A stretch of DNA of 64,000 bases from Ancistrus triradiatus (lineage: Eukaryota > Chordata > Actinopteri > Siluriformes > Loricariidae). The stretch lies in contig JAJAGP010000333.1 of NCBI GenBank assembly GCA_025084515.1, positions 1 to 64,000 on the forward strand. The letters are read 5' to 3'. Both the position numbers and the translations under genes were made by a program. Shown piece after piece: positions 23,601 to 32,933 of the stretch (position 1 is the stretch's first letter; the number at the start of each line of letters is the position of its first letter). The notes below the pieces were generated by a model. The model saw nothing but the letters and a program-made list of their open reading frames with translations. It was not told the DNA's origin and searched no databases.

Positions 23601-26319
23601 AGAAGTTACAGGTCTGTGAGGTCCAGAAATCTTGCTTTTTTTGTGGGTGACCAAATACTTATTTTTCACCATGATTTACAATTAAATTCTTCCTTGTGAA
23701 GAATTTAATTGTAAATCTTGGTGGAAAATAAGCAACATCCCTTCTTCCTGCAATTAAATCCTAAAATCAGATTTTTATTTTTTTTATTTTTTTTTCTCAT
23801 TTTGTGTCTCATAGTTGAAGTGTACCTATGATGAAAATTACAGACCTCTCTCATCTTTCTAAGTAGGAGAACTTGCACAAGTATCTGACTAAATACTTTT
23901 TTTGACCCACTGTAATTTTTCTTGTCTTTAGCTACGTCAGGCTCCGACTCTCCTGGGCAGGCAGTTGAAGCAGAGGAAATAGTGAAGCAGCTAGACATGG
24001 AACAGCTGGAAGAAACTCCTACTAGCACTACCACCGACAGTAGCAGAGACATCACCTTTGACCCAGCACTAAACCCAAGACCTCTAATACCCACAGACAC
24101 AGTTGAGGAAGAGGGTGAGATTGTCACTGAGACTGACATGCCTCCTTTGACAGGTCAGTGTTGTCTAAAGCTAGTGAAAAACCTGCTTCCTATTGAAGAG
24201 GTCCCTGTCACTGCCTGCTCAGTGTGTCAGTGTGTGAGACATTCAATTTTCTAATACAAAATAAAATCAGACCTGTTTTTAATCTTTCATGATAGCTGTT
24301 GGAGCTAACAGCAGTTACCCTGATGCACCAAGCTCACCCCCTGCTGAAGGGACATATGAAGAAGACTGGGAGGTCTTTGACCCGTAAGTGCAATAAAAGG
24401 AGGAAGACTCAATAACCTTATTGTTTGTCTGTAGCATATGCTGCTGCTTGTGTTTTTAATTTATCTTATTTCCACAGCTATTTCTTCATTAAACATGTGC
24501 CACCCTTAACTGAGGAGCAACTTACCCGTAAGCCAGCACTTCCACTGAAAACCAGGAGTACTCCAGAGTTCTCTCTTGTCCTGGATCTAGTAAGTCTATT
24601 AAATAACAGAGTGAAACAATCCCTTTTTTATTTCTGATCAATAATAGTTCAAAATAATGTGTACTTGTATAAAAATGTTAACAAAACCAATCTTTAGCCT
24701 GCTGTATTTAAAAGAAATTAAGAGTTGTAAATATGTGAGAGAGCATGATGTATGATTGCGCCTTCTGGTGTTCAAAAAATGCAGTTGCGTTAGACGACAT
24801 CATTTAATCTTCACAATGCGCTGCCACGTTTTGCATCTTGGTGCATCATTGCACCCTGTCTCTTGCTTTTTGAGAGAATTAATTGATCGGTTCGCCTTGT
24901 TTTTTGTTGTAGGATGAAACATTAGTCCACTGCAGCCTAAATGAGCTAGAGGATGCAGCCCTGACTTTTCCTGTGCTTTTCCAAGATGTCATTTACCAGG
25001 TGAAACTGTGAATACTTGACCTGCATTTTCTATATTTCTGCTTAAATATGACCTGAAACGTCATCAGATTTTCACACAAGTCCTAAAAGTAGATGAAGGT
25101 CACAAAAGGACCCCAGGGTAACTTCTAAGCAACTGAAGGCCTCTCAGATTAGCTAATGTTAATGCTCTTGAGTCCACCATCAGAAGAACACTGAACAACA
25201 ATGATGTGCAAGGCAGGGTTTGAAGGAGAAAGCCACTGCTCTCCAAAAAGAACATTGCCACTCGTCTGCAGTTTGCTAAAGATCACGTGGACAAGCCAGA
25301 AGGCTACTGGAAGAATGTTTTGTGGACGGATGAGACCAAAATAGAACTTTTGGTTTAAAAGAAAAGCGTTGTATTTGGAGAAAGGAAAACACTGCATTCC
25401 AGCATAAGAACCTTATCCCATCTGTGAAACATGGTGGTGGTAGTATCATGGTTTGGGCCTGTTTTGCTGCATCTGGGCCAGGACGGCTTGCCATCATTGA
25501 TGGAACAATGAGTTCTGAATTATATCAGAGAATTCTAAAGGAAAATGTCAGGAAATCTGTCCATGAACTGAATCTCAAGAGAAGGTGGGTCCATGCAGCA
25601 AGACAACGACTCCAAGCACACAAGCCGTTCTACCAAAGAATGGTTTAAAGAAGAATAAAGTTAATGTTTTGGAATGGCCAAGTCAAAGTCCTGACCTTAA
25701 TCCAATCGAAATGCTGTGGAAGGACCTGAAGGAGCAGCTAATGTGAGGAACCCCACCAACATCCCAGAGCTGAAGCTGTTCTGTACGGAGGAATGGCCTA
25801 AAATTCCTCCAAAGCCGGTGTGCAGGACTGATCAACAGTTACAGGAAACATTTAGTTGCAGTTATTGCTGCACAGGGGGGTCACACCAGATACTGAAAGC
25901 AGAGAGTCACATACTTTTGCCGCTCACTAAGATGGAATATTGAGTCATTTTCCTCAATAAATAAATGACCAAATATAATATTTTTGTCTCATTTGTTTAA
26001 CTGGGCTCTCTTTATCTACTTTTAGGACTTGATGTTGATGTTTTAGGTCATTTTTATGCAGAAATATAAAAGATTCTAAACACACACATTTATCTCTATC
26101 TCACATTCTAGCCATGAATATATCTCATATTTGAAAACTTGGTCCCAGTACACTATTTGTACTGAGTATGCATTTCACACAATATGCACTTTACAAGGTG
26201 TCAAATTGATTTTGTGCTCGTTTTTTTAAAAGGTGTATGTCCGGTTGCGGCCGTTTTTCAGAGAGTTTCTGGAACGCATGTCCCAGATCTATGAGGTAAG
26301 TTTTGTTTTTTTGTTTTTA

Positions 26320-26352
<33 letters not shown>

Positions 26353-27570
26353 GGTTGTTGTATTGTTTCCTCCTAAAACAAGCCCCATGCTTTGTTTGGG
26401 GAAAACCATAAAAACGCTAAACATAAATGAAGCGCACATTTAAATGGAACGGAAATTTATAATAAATCTATATAAATTGTCATTGAACATAAGTGGACTT
26501 ATTTGAATTGCCCCTGTACAGTTTGCCACTGTCACTATATTGTGTGGAATTGCTGTCAATTGTATGCTGAGAGAGCTTTTTTTGTCTAATGATATACAAA
26601 TTTGTTTTTGTTTTTCCTTGTTACTTTTTCAATTAATAAACTAAAGGGCACGATTGACGAGCTGTGTTGCTAGAGGGTTATATTGGTCAGAGTGGTGACT
26701 TGAGTTAACAGGAGAAGAAAGGACTGCTTTAAATATTTTTAAGTATACTTTAAAGACCCAACCCTCTTTAATATCCTTGTTAGCTCACAGATGAGACTTA
26801 ACTTTTAATAGTTAAAAAAAGTAAACCTGCTGAATGCAATCACTAACCCTTTAAATGTTTTCCAGCTCTGAAACTGACATGTAATGTGTCTTTCACAGAT
26901 TATCCTTTTTACTGCTTCCAAGAAGGTGTATGCTGACAAATTACTGAATATTCTGGATCCTAAGAAACAGCTGGTTAGGTAGGTAGCTTTTAGTCAGTTA
27001 TATGGCATTGTATTACAGCTTATAAAGTTGTGGTGGTGTTTTGTCATCAGGTAGTAAGTTCATAATTGTAATTTTACTGTAATAAAATCACTGTTTCTTT
27101 TATGTCCTTAGGCACAGGTTGTTTCGTGAGCATTGTGTATGTGTGCAAGGAAACTACATCAAAGACCTGAACATACTTGGGAGGGATCTGTCCAAAACCA
27201 TCATAATTGATAACTCGCCGCAAGCCTTTGCGTACCAGGTTGGGTCGCTCGCTTCGCTCATTAATTTGTTACCTTGGTTGTCACTGTGCATCAGTTCCTC
27301 ACAGTGTTTCTTTCTGCAGCTGTCTAATGGGATCCCCATTGAGAGCTGGTTTGTGGATAAGAATGACAATGAGCTTCTGAAGCTGGTCCCATTCTTGGAG
27401 ACACTGGTGGAGATGGTATGTGATGCTTTGTCATTTGGTATGCAAAAGAGTTTTGGCTTTACTTCCTGGATAAATGCATGACTGACTGTTGTCCTCTCGT
27501 GCAGAATGAGGACGTTCGGCCCCACATCAGAGAGAAGTTTCGCTTGCATGACCTTTTACCTCCAGATTGA
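20485..27570 (+). CDS. ctdspl2: CTD small phosphatase-like protein 2 (complete coding span)
   Basis: CTDSPL2 is a HAD-superfamily phosphatase of the FCP1/SCP (NIF) type that removes phosphate from serine/threonine, including the RNA polymerase II C-terminal domain. Twelve coding exons join in phase to a 470-codon open frame: 20485-20670, 20870-21008, 21185-21331, 23932-24153, 24296-24383, 24478-24589, 24913-24999, 26233-26295, 26899-26978, 27112-27238, 27320-27415 and 27505-27570. The N-terminal half is a basic, Ser/Thr-rich linker with the conserved [19 protein letters not shown] segment. The C-terminal half is the phosphatase domain. The DxDxT nucleophile motif (Asp297, Asp299, Thr301) is divided between the sixth and seventh coding exons. 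Later landmarks are [12 protein letters not shown] and [13 protein letters not shown]. Length agrees with vertebrate orthologues (about 466). The frame is clean throughout. Confidence 0.96.
20870..21008 (+). CDS. ctdspl2: ctdspl2 coding exon 2
   Basis: The acceptor is CATGATTACAAG and the donor GGAG|GTGAGT. It encodes a basic segment with TPAKRSRVD and NLITSTPP. The 139 bases end in phase 1. Confidence 0.9.
21185..21331 (+). CDS. ctdspl2: ctdspl2 coding exon 3
   Basis: The acceptor is CTTCTCTTTAG and the donor AATG|GTAAAG. It encodes KPNGKLE and then the highly conserved [19 protein letters not shown] block. 147 bases, phase 1 to phase 1. Confidence 0.95.
21744..21933 (-). mobile_element. 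SINE family S, copy 4
   Basis: This is a reverse-complement copy from TTTACATTTACAGCATTTAG to GGCTACCACAGTC, in ctdspl2 intron 3 (coding numbering). Confidence 0.87.
22103..22154. repeat. Short tandem/palindromic AT tract
   Basis: It holds three units of about 16 bases of the type AAAAGGATATATATA, then ATATATATCCTT, the inverse of the unit end. Confidence 0.7.
22334..23912 (-). mobile_element. Tc1-like transposon, family B, copy 1
   Basis: It is flanked by TA, with ends CATTGGGGGGAAAAAGTATT and ...AATACTTTTTTTGACCCACTG. The transposase runs on the minus strand from an ATGGCCAAGACCAAG start near 23492. It contains [10 protein letters not shown] and [23 protein letters not shown] words but is broken by frameshifts. 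A fold-back of 34-base arms sits at 23658-23732. Confidence 0.88.
23932..24153 (+). CDS. ctdspl2: ctdspl2 coding exon 4
   Basis: The acceptor is TTTTTCTTGTCTTTAG and the donor ACAG|GTCAGT. It encodes [20 protein letters not shown] and then an acidic Thr-rich stretch. A Tc1-like element ends 17 bases before the acceptor junction. 222 bases, phase 1 to phase 1. Confidence 0.95.
24296..24383 (+). CDS. ctdspl2: ctdspl2 coding exon 5
   Basis: The acceptor is TCATGATAG and the donor CCC|GTAAGT. It ends in the conserved [10 protein letters not shown]. Confidence 0.93.
24478..24589 (+). CDS. ctdspl2: ctdspl2 coding exon 6
   Basis: The acceptor is TTATTTCCACAG and the donor CTA|GTAAGT. It encodes [34 protein letters not shown]. 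The first catalytic Asp is its penultimate residue. Confidence 0.95.
24751..24796. repeat. 46-base interspersed segment, copy 1
   Basis: It contains CTGGTGTTCAAAAA and aligns without gaps to 50574-50619. All six differences I count are transitions. Confidence 0.6.
24913..24999 (+). CDS. ctdspl2: ctdspl2 coding exon 7
   Basis: It opens [19 protein letters not shown] (second catalytic Asp and the Thr) and ends VIYQ. 29 codons, phase 0 on both sides. The donor is CCAG|GTGAAA. Confidence 0.96.
25020..26077 (+). mobile_element. Tc1-like transposon, family A, copy 2 (internally deleted)
   Basis: It lacks the outermost 5' end and the first part of the transposase: sequence jumps from AAAGTAGATGA to the GAGGTCACAAAGGACCC region. 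The remaining transposase reads better than in the other copies, with [20 protein letters not shown]. It begins about 20 bases after the donor of ctdspl2 coding exon 7. Confidence 0.85.
26233..26295 (+). CDS. ctdspl2: ctdspl2 coding exon 8
   Basis: 21 codons: [21 protein letters not shown]. Acceptor TTTTTTTAAAAG, donor GAG|GTAAGT. Confidence 0.95.
26321..26353. repeat. Poly(T) run
   Basis: A T homopolymer of about 30 bases in the ctdspl2 intron after coding exon 8. Confidence 0.9.
26899..26978 (+). CDS. ctdspl2: ctdspl2 coding exon 9
   Basis: It encodes [20 protein letters not shown] and KKQLVR. The FTAS is HAD motif II. Acceptor GTCTTTCACAG, donor TTAG|GTAGGT. Confidence 0.95.
27112..27238 (+). 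CDS. ctdspl2: ctdspl2 coding exon 10
   Basis: It encodes [18 protein letters not shown], then [20 protein letters not shown] with the HAD motif IV Asp (IIIDNSP). Acceptor TATGTCCTTAG, donor CCAG|GTTGGG. Confidence 0.95.
27320..27415 (+). CDS. ctdspl2: ctdspl2 coding exon 11
   Basis: 32 codons with [20 protein letters not shown], a signature of the family. Acceptor TTTCTTTCTGCAG, donor GATG|GTATGT. Confidence 0.95.
27505..27570 (+). CDS. ctdspl2: ctdspl2 last coding exon
   Basis: It encodes [20 protein letters not shown], a final Asp and TGA. Acceptor CTCTCGTGCAG. Confidence 0.95.
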   Translation, partial: NEDVRPHIREKFRLHDLLPPD

Positions 27571-28900
27571 GGCTCCCTAGGTTTGCAGACCAAACTGACT
27601 CTTTTAATAAATTAGATTTTTCAAAAGGGGGACAGAAATACACACAACTATGAACTCTAATGAGGATTTCAACTACCGATTGACCTTTACCGACTTTGTT
27701 TTTATGTTGGGATGGGGTGGGTAATCAACAGAGGAGTTAAAGAAAACAACTTTTAAGTATGCATACATTTTATATAAACATTGAAATGTAACTGTAATTG
27801 AAGGAAAGAACAAAATTCCTCAGCTTTGACTGCCTGGCCGCTCTACAGCTGTTTGTGAGGCCTAGCAACAGAGGAGACTCTTAATGAGTTGCTTTCACCT
27901 TCTTTTTGCCCAAATTGGACTTGATCTAAAGTGCTGTGGAGAAGAGGACTGATGTCACTCCTTTTTTGGTGCTCAACAGGACACTCGACCCATACTAGCC
28001 ATCAGCTTTTGAACAGGAATGGCCAGTTCATTATGGATTCATAACAATAGAATATATACATATTCAGTTGTGTGTATATGTATATATAACATTTGTACAT
28101 ATGTATTTTCCTGTCAGGTTTGTAAAACGTTCCTTTTGCTCTTGAGTTCAACATGCATTCCTTTGAGTTGGAAGGCTTGTTTGATAGATATGCTGACTTT
28201 TTATTGGTTTTTACTATAGGTTTGAAGTTTTATTTTTAAACGGCTTCTTTTATGCTTTGTTTTTCTAATTGCTTTTAGACTGGCTAAAAAAAAAGAAAAG
28301 AAAAACAGTGAACATATCCAGTCACTTGTAAGATGTGTAGCATAATAGGGAATGTGGGGCGGGAGGGTCTTAAAATAATGTAAATCACAACCGTCTTTCC
28401 TACCTATTATGTATTATTGGCTGATGTTCTGACAGATGAATCAAGGCATTTGGTTTATGACTGCTTTAGACTATTCACTTCATACGTTCTTTGGGGGATT
28501 TTAATGTTTTTATTCGATTGTTTATTTTATATGCCAAGTATAGGTAAATGTAAAATACTCTATGTGCTTTTGATTGCTTTTTCTGTGAAAATAATGCTTG
28601 GTCTCTTTCTGAAATGTCTGGTAATTGTAGCACCAGCATATGGACTAGCCTGATTTCTGCAAATGCATCATACTCAGTGTTTCCCTTAGCTAATTCAATC
28701 TCGCTTTTGAACTCAGTCCACTGTTTTAGGAATCATGTATAATTCTACCTCTCTCTGAAGGGTAGACCCTGCATTTCATTCAGTGTTACCCCAATGTTTT
28801 TTTCTATGGACATTAATACATTATTTTTATGTACCAATACGGTTGAAATAGCTGGTTTGTTTTCTTTCTCCGGTGGCAGTGCCACACAAGGCCTTGACTG
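27571..28900 (+). other. ctdspl2: ctdspl2 3' untranslated region (extent unknown)
   Basis: AT-rich sequence without recognised repeats follows the stop. An AATAAA at 27606 is very early. The absence of repeats up to about 28.9 kb suggests a long 3' UTR, but the true cleavage site cannot be placed. Confidence 0.4.
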
Positions 28901-29039
28901 TTAATTTTTCTTCATTTTTTTTTCCCCTCTGAAAATGAATGTAGCTTGTGCAACTTGTTTCAGACCTGGTCATCGTATGGTTTTTTCACAGCTTGTTTTA
29001 AAAACATTTGATGCACGACATGGCCAAAACTGTGGCTAC

Positions 29040-29265
29040 CTTTTCTACAGCACATTCCAGTCCGGTTCCCATGGGGCTGCACAAGGTCAGAAACCAACCC
29101 TGCACAGTCACTCGCTTGCATTGGAACCCTTTAGATGTGCCAGTTGACCTAACATGTCTTTAGACTGTGGGAACCGGATTTCCTGGACGAAATCCATGCA
29201 CATGAGAACTTCTTGCAGGCTCCACACAACCAGCGACCCATGTCCCTGAAGCGGTGAGGTTAACT
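29040..29265 (-). mobile_element. SINE family T, copy 2 (decayed)
   Basis: It shares CAGTTGACCTAACATGTCTT and adjoining words with the copies at 10955 and 60781. The tRNA-like head is lost or unrecognisable. Confidence 0.45.
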
Positions 29266-29689
29266 TGGAACATAAATACTGTTCAGCATAAAATTCGTAG
29301 TTTTTCAGTAACATCTGCTCTCTGGCATTTTCACACAATCTCTAGAGTTTACTTATTATGGTGACATAAACAACTTCCAATGAGCAGCACTTCAGACAGA
29401 AATACTTTGAGCTGACAGGAAGGCAACAGTAACTCATAACCACTCTGTATGATTATAACGAGCAGACATGGACCCAGCCTTGAGGCAGATGGGCAACAGA
29501 AGGCTGAGGCTGCAGTGGGCTAAAACTATTTATAAAACTAACCTGGTCTGATGATTTTTGATTTGTGAGGCACGCGGATGGAAGGTCAGAAGCTGGCACA
29601 GTCCAGCCTGGCGTAGGCGGTGGGGGAATGTTTTCTTGACACATTTTAGGCCTGGTTATGCCAGCCAATCGTTGCATGAATGTTAACGG

Positions 29690-30040
29690 TTGTTCCTGAC
29701 CATGTGCATCTTTTCATTGCCACAATATACCATCTTCCAGTGGCTGCTTCCAGCATGATAATGCACCATTAAGCAAAGGTCATGTCAAACTGGTTTCATG
29801 AACATGGCAATGAGTTTAGTTTTCCTCTGTGGCCTTCTCAGTTACCAGTTCTGAGCCCAAGAGAACACTTTTGAGTCTTGGTAGAACAGGAGATTATTGC
29901 CACGAAAGTGCTCCTGACACATTTGCACGAATTGGGTTATGCAGAGCATATGTGTATATTCTCAAAGGAATGTTTCTGATATCTTGTGGAATTCATGCCA
30001 TTAGGAACCTAGGAGCTGTTTAATAGCAAAGGGAGGCCCA
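29690..30040 (+). mobile_element. Mariner-type transposase relic
   Basis: The + frames read SMIMHH, KVMSNWFHEHGNEFS and later LGYAEHMCIFSKE, YLVEFMPLGT. This is the C-terminal part of a mariner-like transposase with stops and shifts. Confidence 0.5.
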
Positions 30041-30576
30041 GTATTAGTGTGATGTTCCTGTAATTATCACGGAGCTGAGCCTTAGAACTCACTGGGCACA
30101 GGCAGGTATTTAGAACACCCTGGACAGTGTACCAGTCCAGCTCGGAGCACGGCAAATGTTGCTGCTGATGATGAGTCCTGCCTCTGCTCTCTCTGATGTG
30201 GCTGACCTTGCTGGAGGACACCACTGGGAGGAGGTCTTTGTGGTGGTAGGCTGGTGAACTTGCTGCCCCACCTGAATGCCAGTTCAAGATATCAAATATG
30301 CATTTATTTAAGGACACAACACTTTCTTATATTTCATCAGAACTGATACACAAAAACCACTTTGACTAACTGTATGGTCTGCTGCAGTATCATTGTCTCA
30401 TTTAGTAAAGATGGGTTAATAAGGCCGTCTCAAAAAACTTTTACCTAACTTTCATGTTGCAGCCTCACACAGTATCTGAAGCCACACCCTGAGGCTCTTC
30501 CATTTCCAGAAGCTAGCTCTAACCACTGAGCCACTGACTTGCCTCTACAAGTTCTGACCATGTGACGGAAGCAGTC

Positions 30577-30607
30577 ATCTATCTATCTATCTACCTACCT
30601 ACCTACC
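30577..30607. repeat. (ATCT)n/(ACCT)n microsatellite
   Basis: Roughly three ATCT units pass into four ACCT units. Confidence 0.9.
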
Positions 30608-32040
30608 TCTTTTATGTTTACCTGAGTTTAGGAATGTTATATATTTATGGTCAGTGAACTGGGATGGTAATATTAACATCATTCTGTGATCACTGACGTG
30701 TTTTTGTGTAGACTTGGAGGTATGTTTTGGCTCGCTAACCTACTAGATGATCTAACCATGAGCCTGCTCTAGCTAACAGAAGCAGCAACATTTTAATTGA
30801 AAATATCTAGGTAATTCTTGGAGTCCATGCTGTCATGTATCCCAACCAATGTTCTAGGGACTTTGGAAGAAAACAAAAAAATCTCATATACTCCATTTGC
30901 TACATGTGTAACAGTGAGTACTAGGTTATTTTCTGTGTAACTGTTCTGTTTTACACCAAACCCACTTTGACAGTTGTACCTGGTCCATTGACCATAGAAC
31001 GTGCCTGGTTCCTGTGAAAGATTCAGTTTTGTCTAGAGAAATCGAGGTTTGTGGTTCGATAACACAGACTGCTGTCTTCTATATGCCATTCAAATACTGG
31101 CTTGGACGCAGTGTATTAACTGCAGATTTGGATACTAACATAAAGGTTACACGTTCTCCCTGTCTTATTACACCAACAGTTTTGAACTTTTTTTTTATTG
31201 GTCTGGATAGGGCCATTTTAGCTGAATAGCTATTTTAAAGCCAGTGCCTGATTCAGGAGGTCAGCACCATTTCATTTGTGTGTTATCTGATCTTCTTTGT
31301 ATTAGTGAGTTTCTAATCTGAGAATTTTGCTTCTGTCTCAAGTCCTATTTATACTCCAGCAAAGCAAGACGTCATGGATGACCACTATAGCTTCTGAACA
31401 GTGTAATACAACTTAATATAACTGGGAACATGCTTCAGTTACGTTTTGTTCATGGGAAATTCTAGAGTTTCCAATAATTGACATGTTTTGTTTAAAATAT
31501 TTATGTGAAAGTGAAGGTTCCCTTTTGTCCCAATATGTCCTGATTCCTATGCAGGAATTCACAGGCTAGAGTGCTCCCTTAATGAGATGCCAGGTCATTG
31601 CAGAGCACAACCCAGGATGCAAACTCATGTTCTCAGGAACTGCTGTTTCCTGGATCTTACTGTGTAAAATAAACCACTTATGTACTTCAGTTAACAGTTA
31701 GTGGTATTTCGTCTAATCAATGTCAGTGTAAAATTTAGCTAAATACATGTGACCACAACTATTTTTGTAGAGTAATTTGTTATTGCAATGTTGTATGGCA
31801 ATTTACTGCAGTTTATAAAAGGTGTCAATGATTCTTGAGTTGACTGTAAAATTGAGTGATCCAGATATTTATGTTTTTGAGTATATTAGGTATCATAGAT
31901 TTACATTGCTGTTAACTCTTAGGCACAGACTTTGATGTCAAGGCTATATTTGGCAATTAAAGGTGCTGCCCGTGAACATGAGGTTAAGTTTGAGAAATCT
32001 TGTGAAAAGTGTACTCAGAATGAACTTCATAAAAACAGTC
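30608..32040. other. Intergenic stretch between ctdspl2 and scaper
   Basis: No gene, RNA gene or recognised repeat. An AATAAA-type signal near 31667 could be a distal ctdspl2 3' end but has no other support. Confidence 0.4.
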
Positions 32041-32057
32041 ATTTAAAATAATTTAAG

Positions 32058-32160
32058 ACACTGAATTATGGACCACAAGAGCCAGAGTTTAAATCCCACA
32101 TCTGAAATGTTGCCACTGTCCTTGTGCAAAATCATTAACTCACAATTGTTTGGATTGTAG
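32058..32160 (+). mobile_element. SINE family S fragment (decayed)
   Basis: It keeps AATTATGGACCACAAGAGCC, AAATCCCACATCTG and CACAATTGTTTGGATTGTAG. Head and tail are missing. Confidence 0.6.
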
Positions 32161-32229
32161 ACAAACAAAGAAATTAAGAACGCATGACCTGAAATCTGAA
32201 GACCCAAACAGATGGAGCATTTTGGAGTG

Positions 32230-32427
32230 GGACTGTGGTAGCCTAGCAGGTAAGGTACTGGACTATAGACTATGGACCCGTTGTTCAGGGTTCAAATCCC
32301 ACCTCTGCCAAGCTGTCACTGTTGGGTCCTTCAGCAAGGTCCTTAACCCACAATTTCTTGGATTGTAAGATTGTATCAGTCGTAAGCCGCTCTAGATAAG
32401 GGCATCTGCTAAATGCTGTAAATGTAA
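32230..32427 (+). mobile_element. SINE family S, copy 5
   Basis: Full head GACTGTGGTAGCCTAGCAGG, box B and tail to GCTGTAAATGTAA. It lies about 300 bases upstream of the scaper first exon. Confidence 0.85.
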
Positions 32428-32689
32428 TTGTGGAGTCAGAATAGACGTGACAGTACATAATACAAAACCATACCTAATTACATTGGTATCAAAATAAAAC
32501 TTTGCCACGCTAATGCTACAAGTAATAGGGAATTTAGGTGCTTGACGCTCAGTCGATCTGGCAACCCGGTGTACAACCCTCACCCTCATCTCCAGCTCAG
32601 CTGGTGGCGATACTGCTCTTTTATTCTGCTAATCAACCAAGCTGCAGAGAAAGAAGAGGAGGCCTGTTTAATTTCTCTTGCGTTCTGCT

Positions 32690-32933
32690 TTTGACATTAT
32701 ACAAGGAGTTGGTGCTAAAGTATTTAGACCAGGTTGTTCGTCGGAGCGGCTCGATGTCTAAGGAGAGCCGGTATGAGAGGCAGCGGCGCGGCGGGAATCA
32801 GCATCGAGGTGGAGGTAGAGCTGGTCAGAGCGCTGGAGACTGCAGAGACAGGTCGGGCAGTAACAGCTCCGGCTCCGGTTCTTCCCATGGAGGAATTAAA
32901 GGCAGGAGCACCTCCATCAACACCGCCCTCAAG
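32690..32933 (+). CDS. scaper: Candidate scaper first coding exon (ATG at 32754)
   Basis: A CpG-rich block encodes 60 residues from ATG 32754: MSKESRYERQRRGG, then a Gly/Ser/Arg-rich stretch ending STSINTALK. The donor is CAAG|GTACAG in phase 0. The next + strand exon recognised is scaper coding exon 2, which starts in phase 0 with ASFQRSNSH, the sequence right after the initiator Met of mammalian SCAPER. The assignment rests on phase, CpG context and position. I do not recognise the 60 residues themselves. It could be the first exon of another transcript. Confidence 0.5.

Noticed and set aside
27606..27611. AATAAA as the sole ctdspl2 polyadenylation signal
   Set aside because: Only 36 bases after the stop, while the following 1.3 kb looks like repeat-free 3' UTR. 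Kept only as a possibility.
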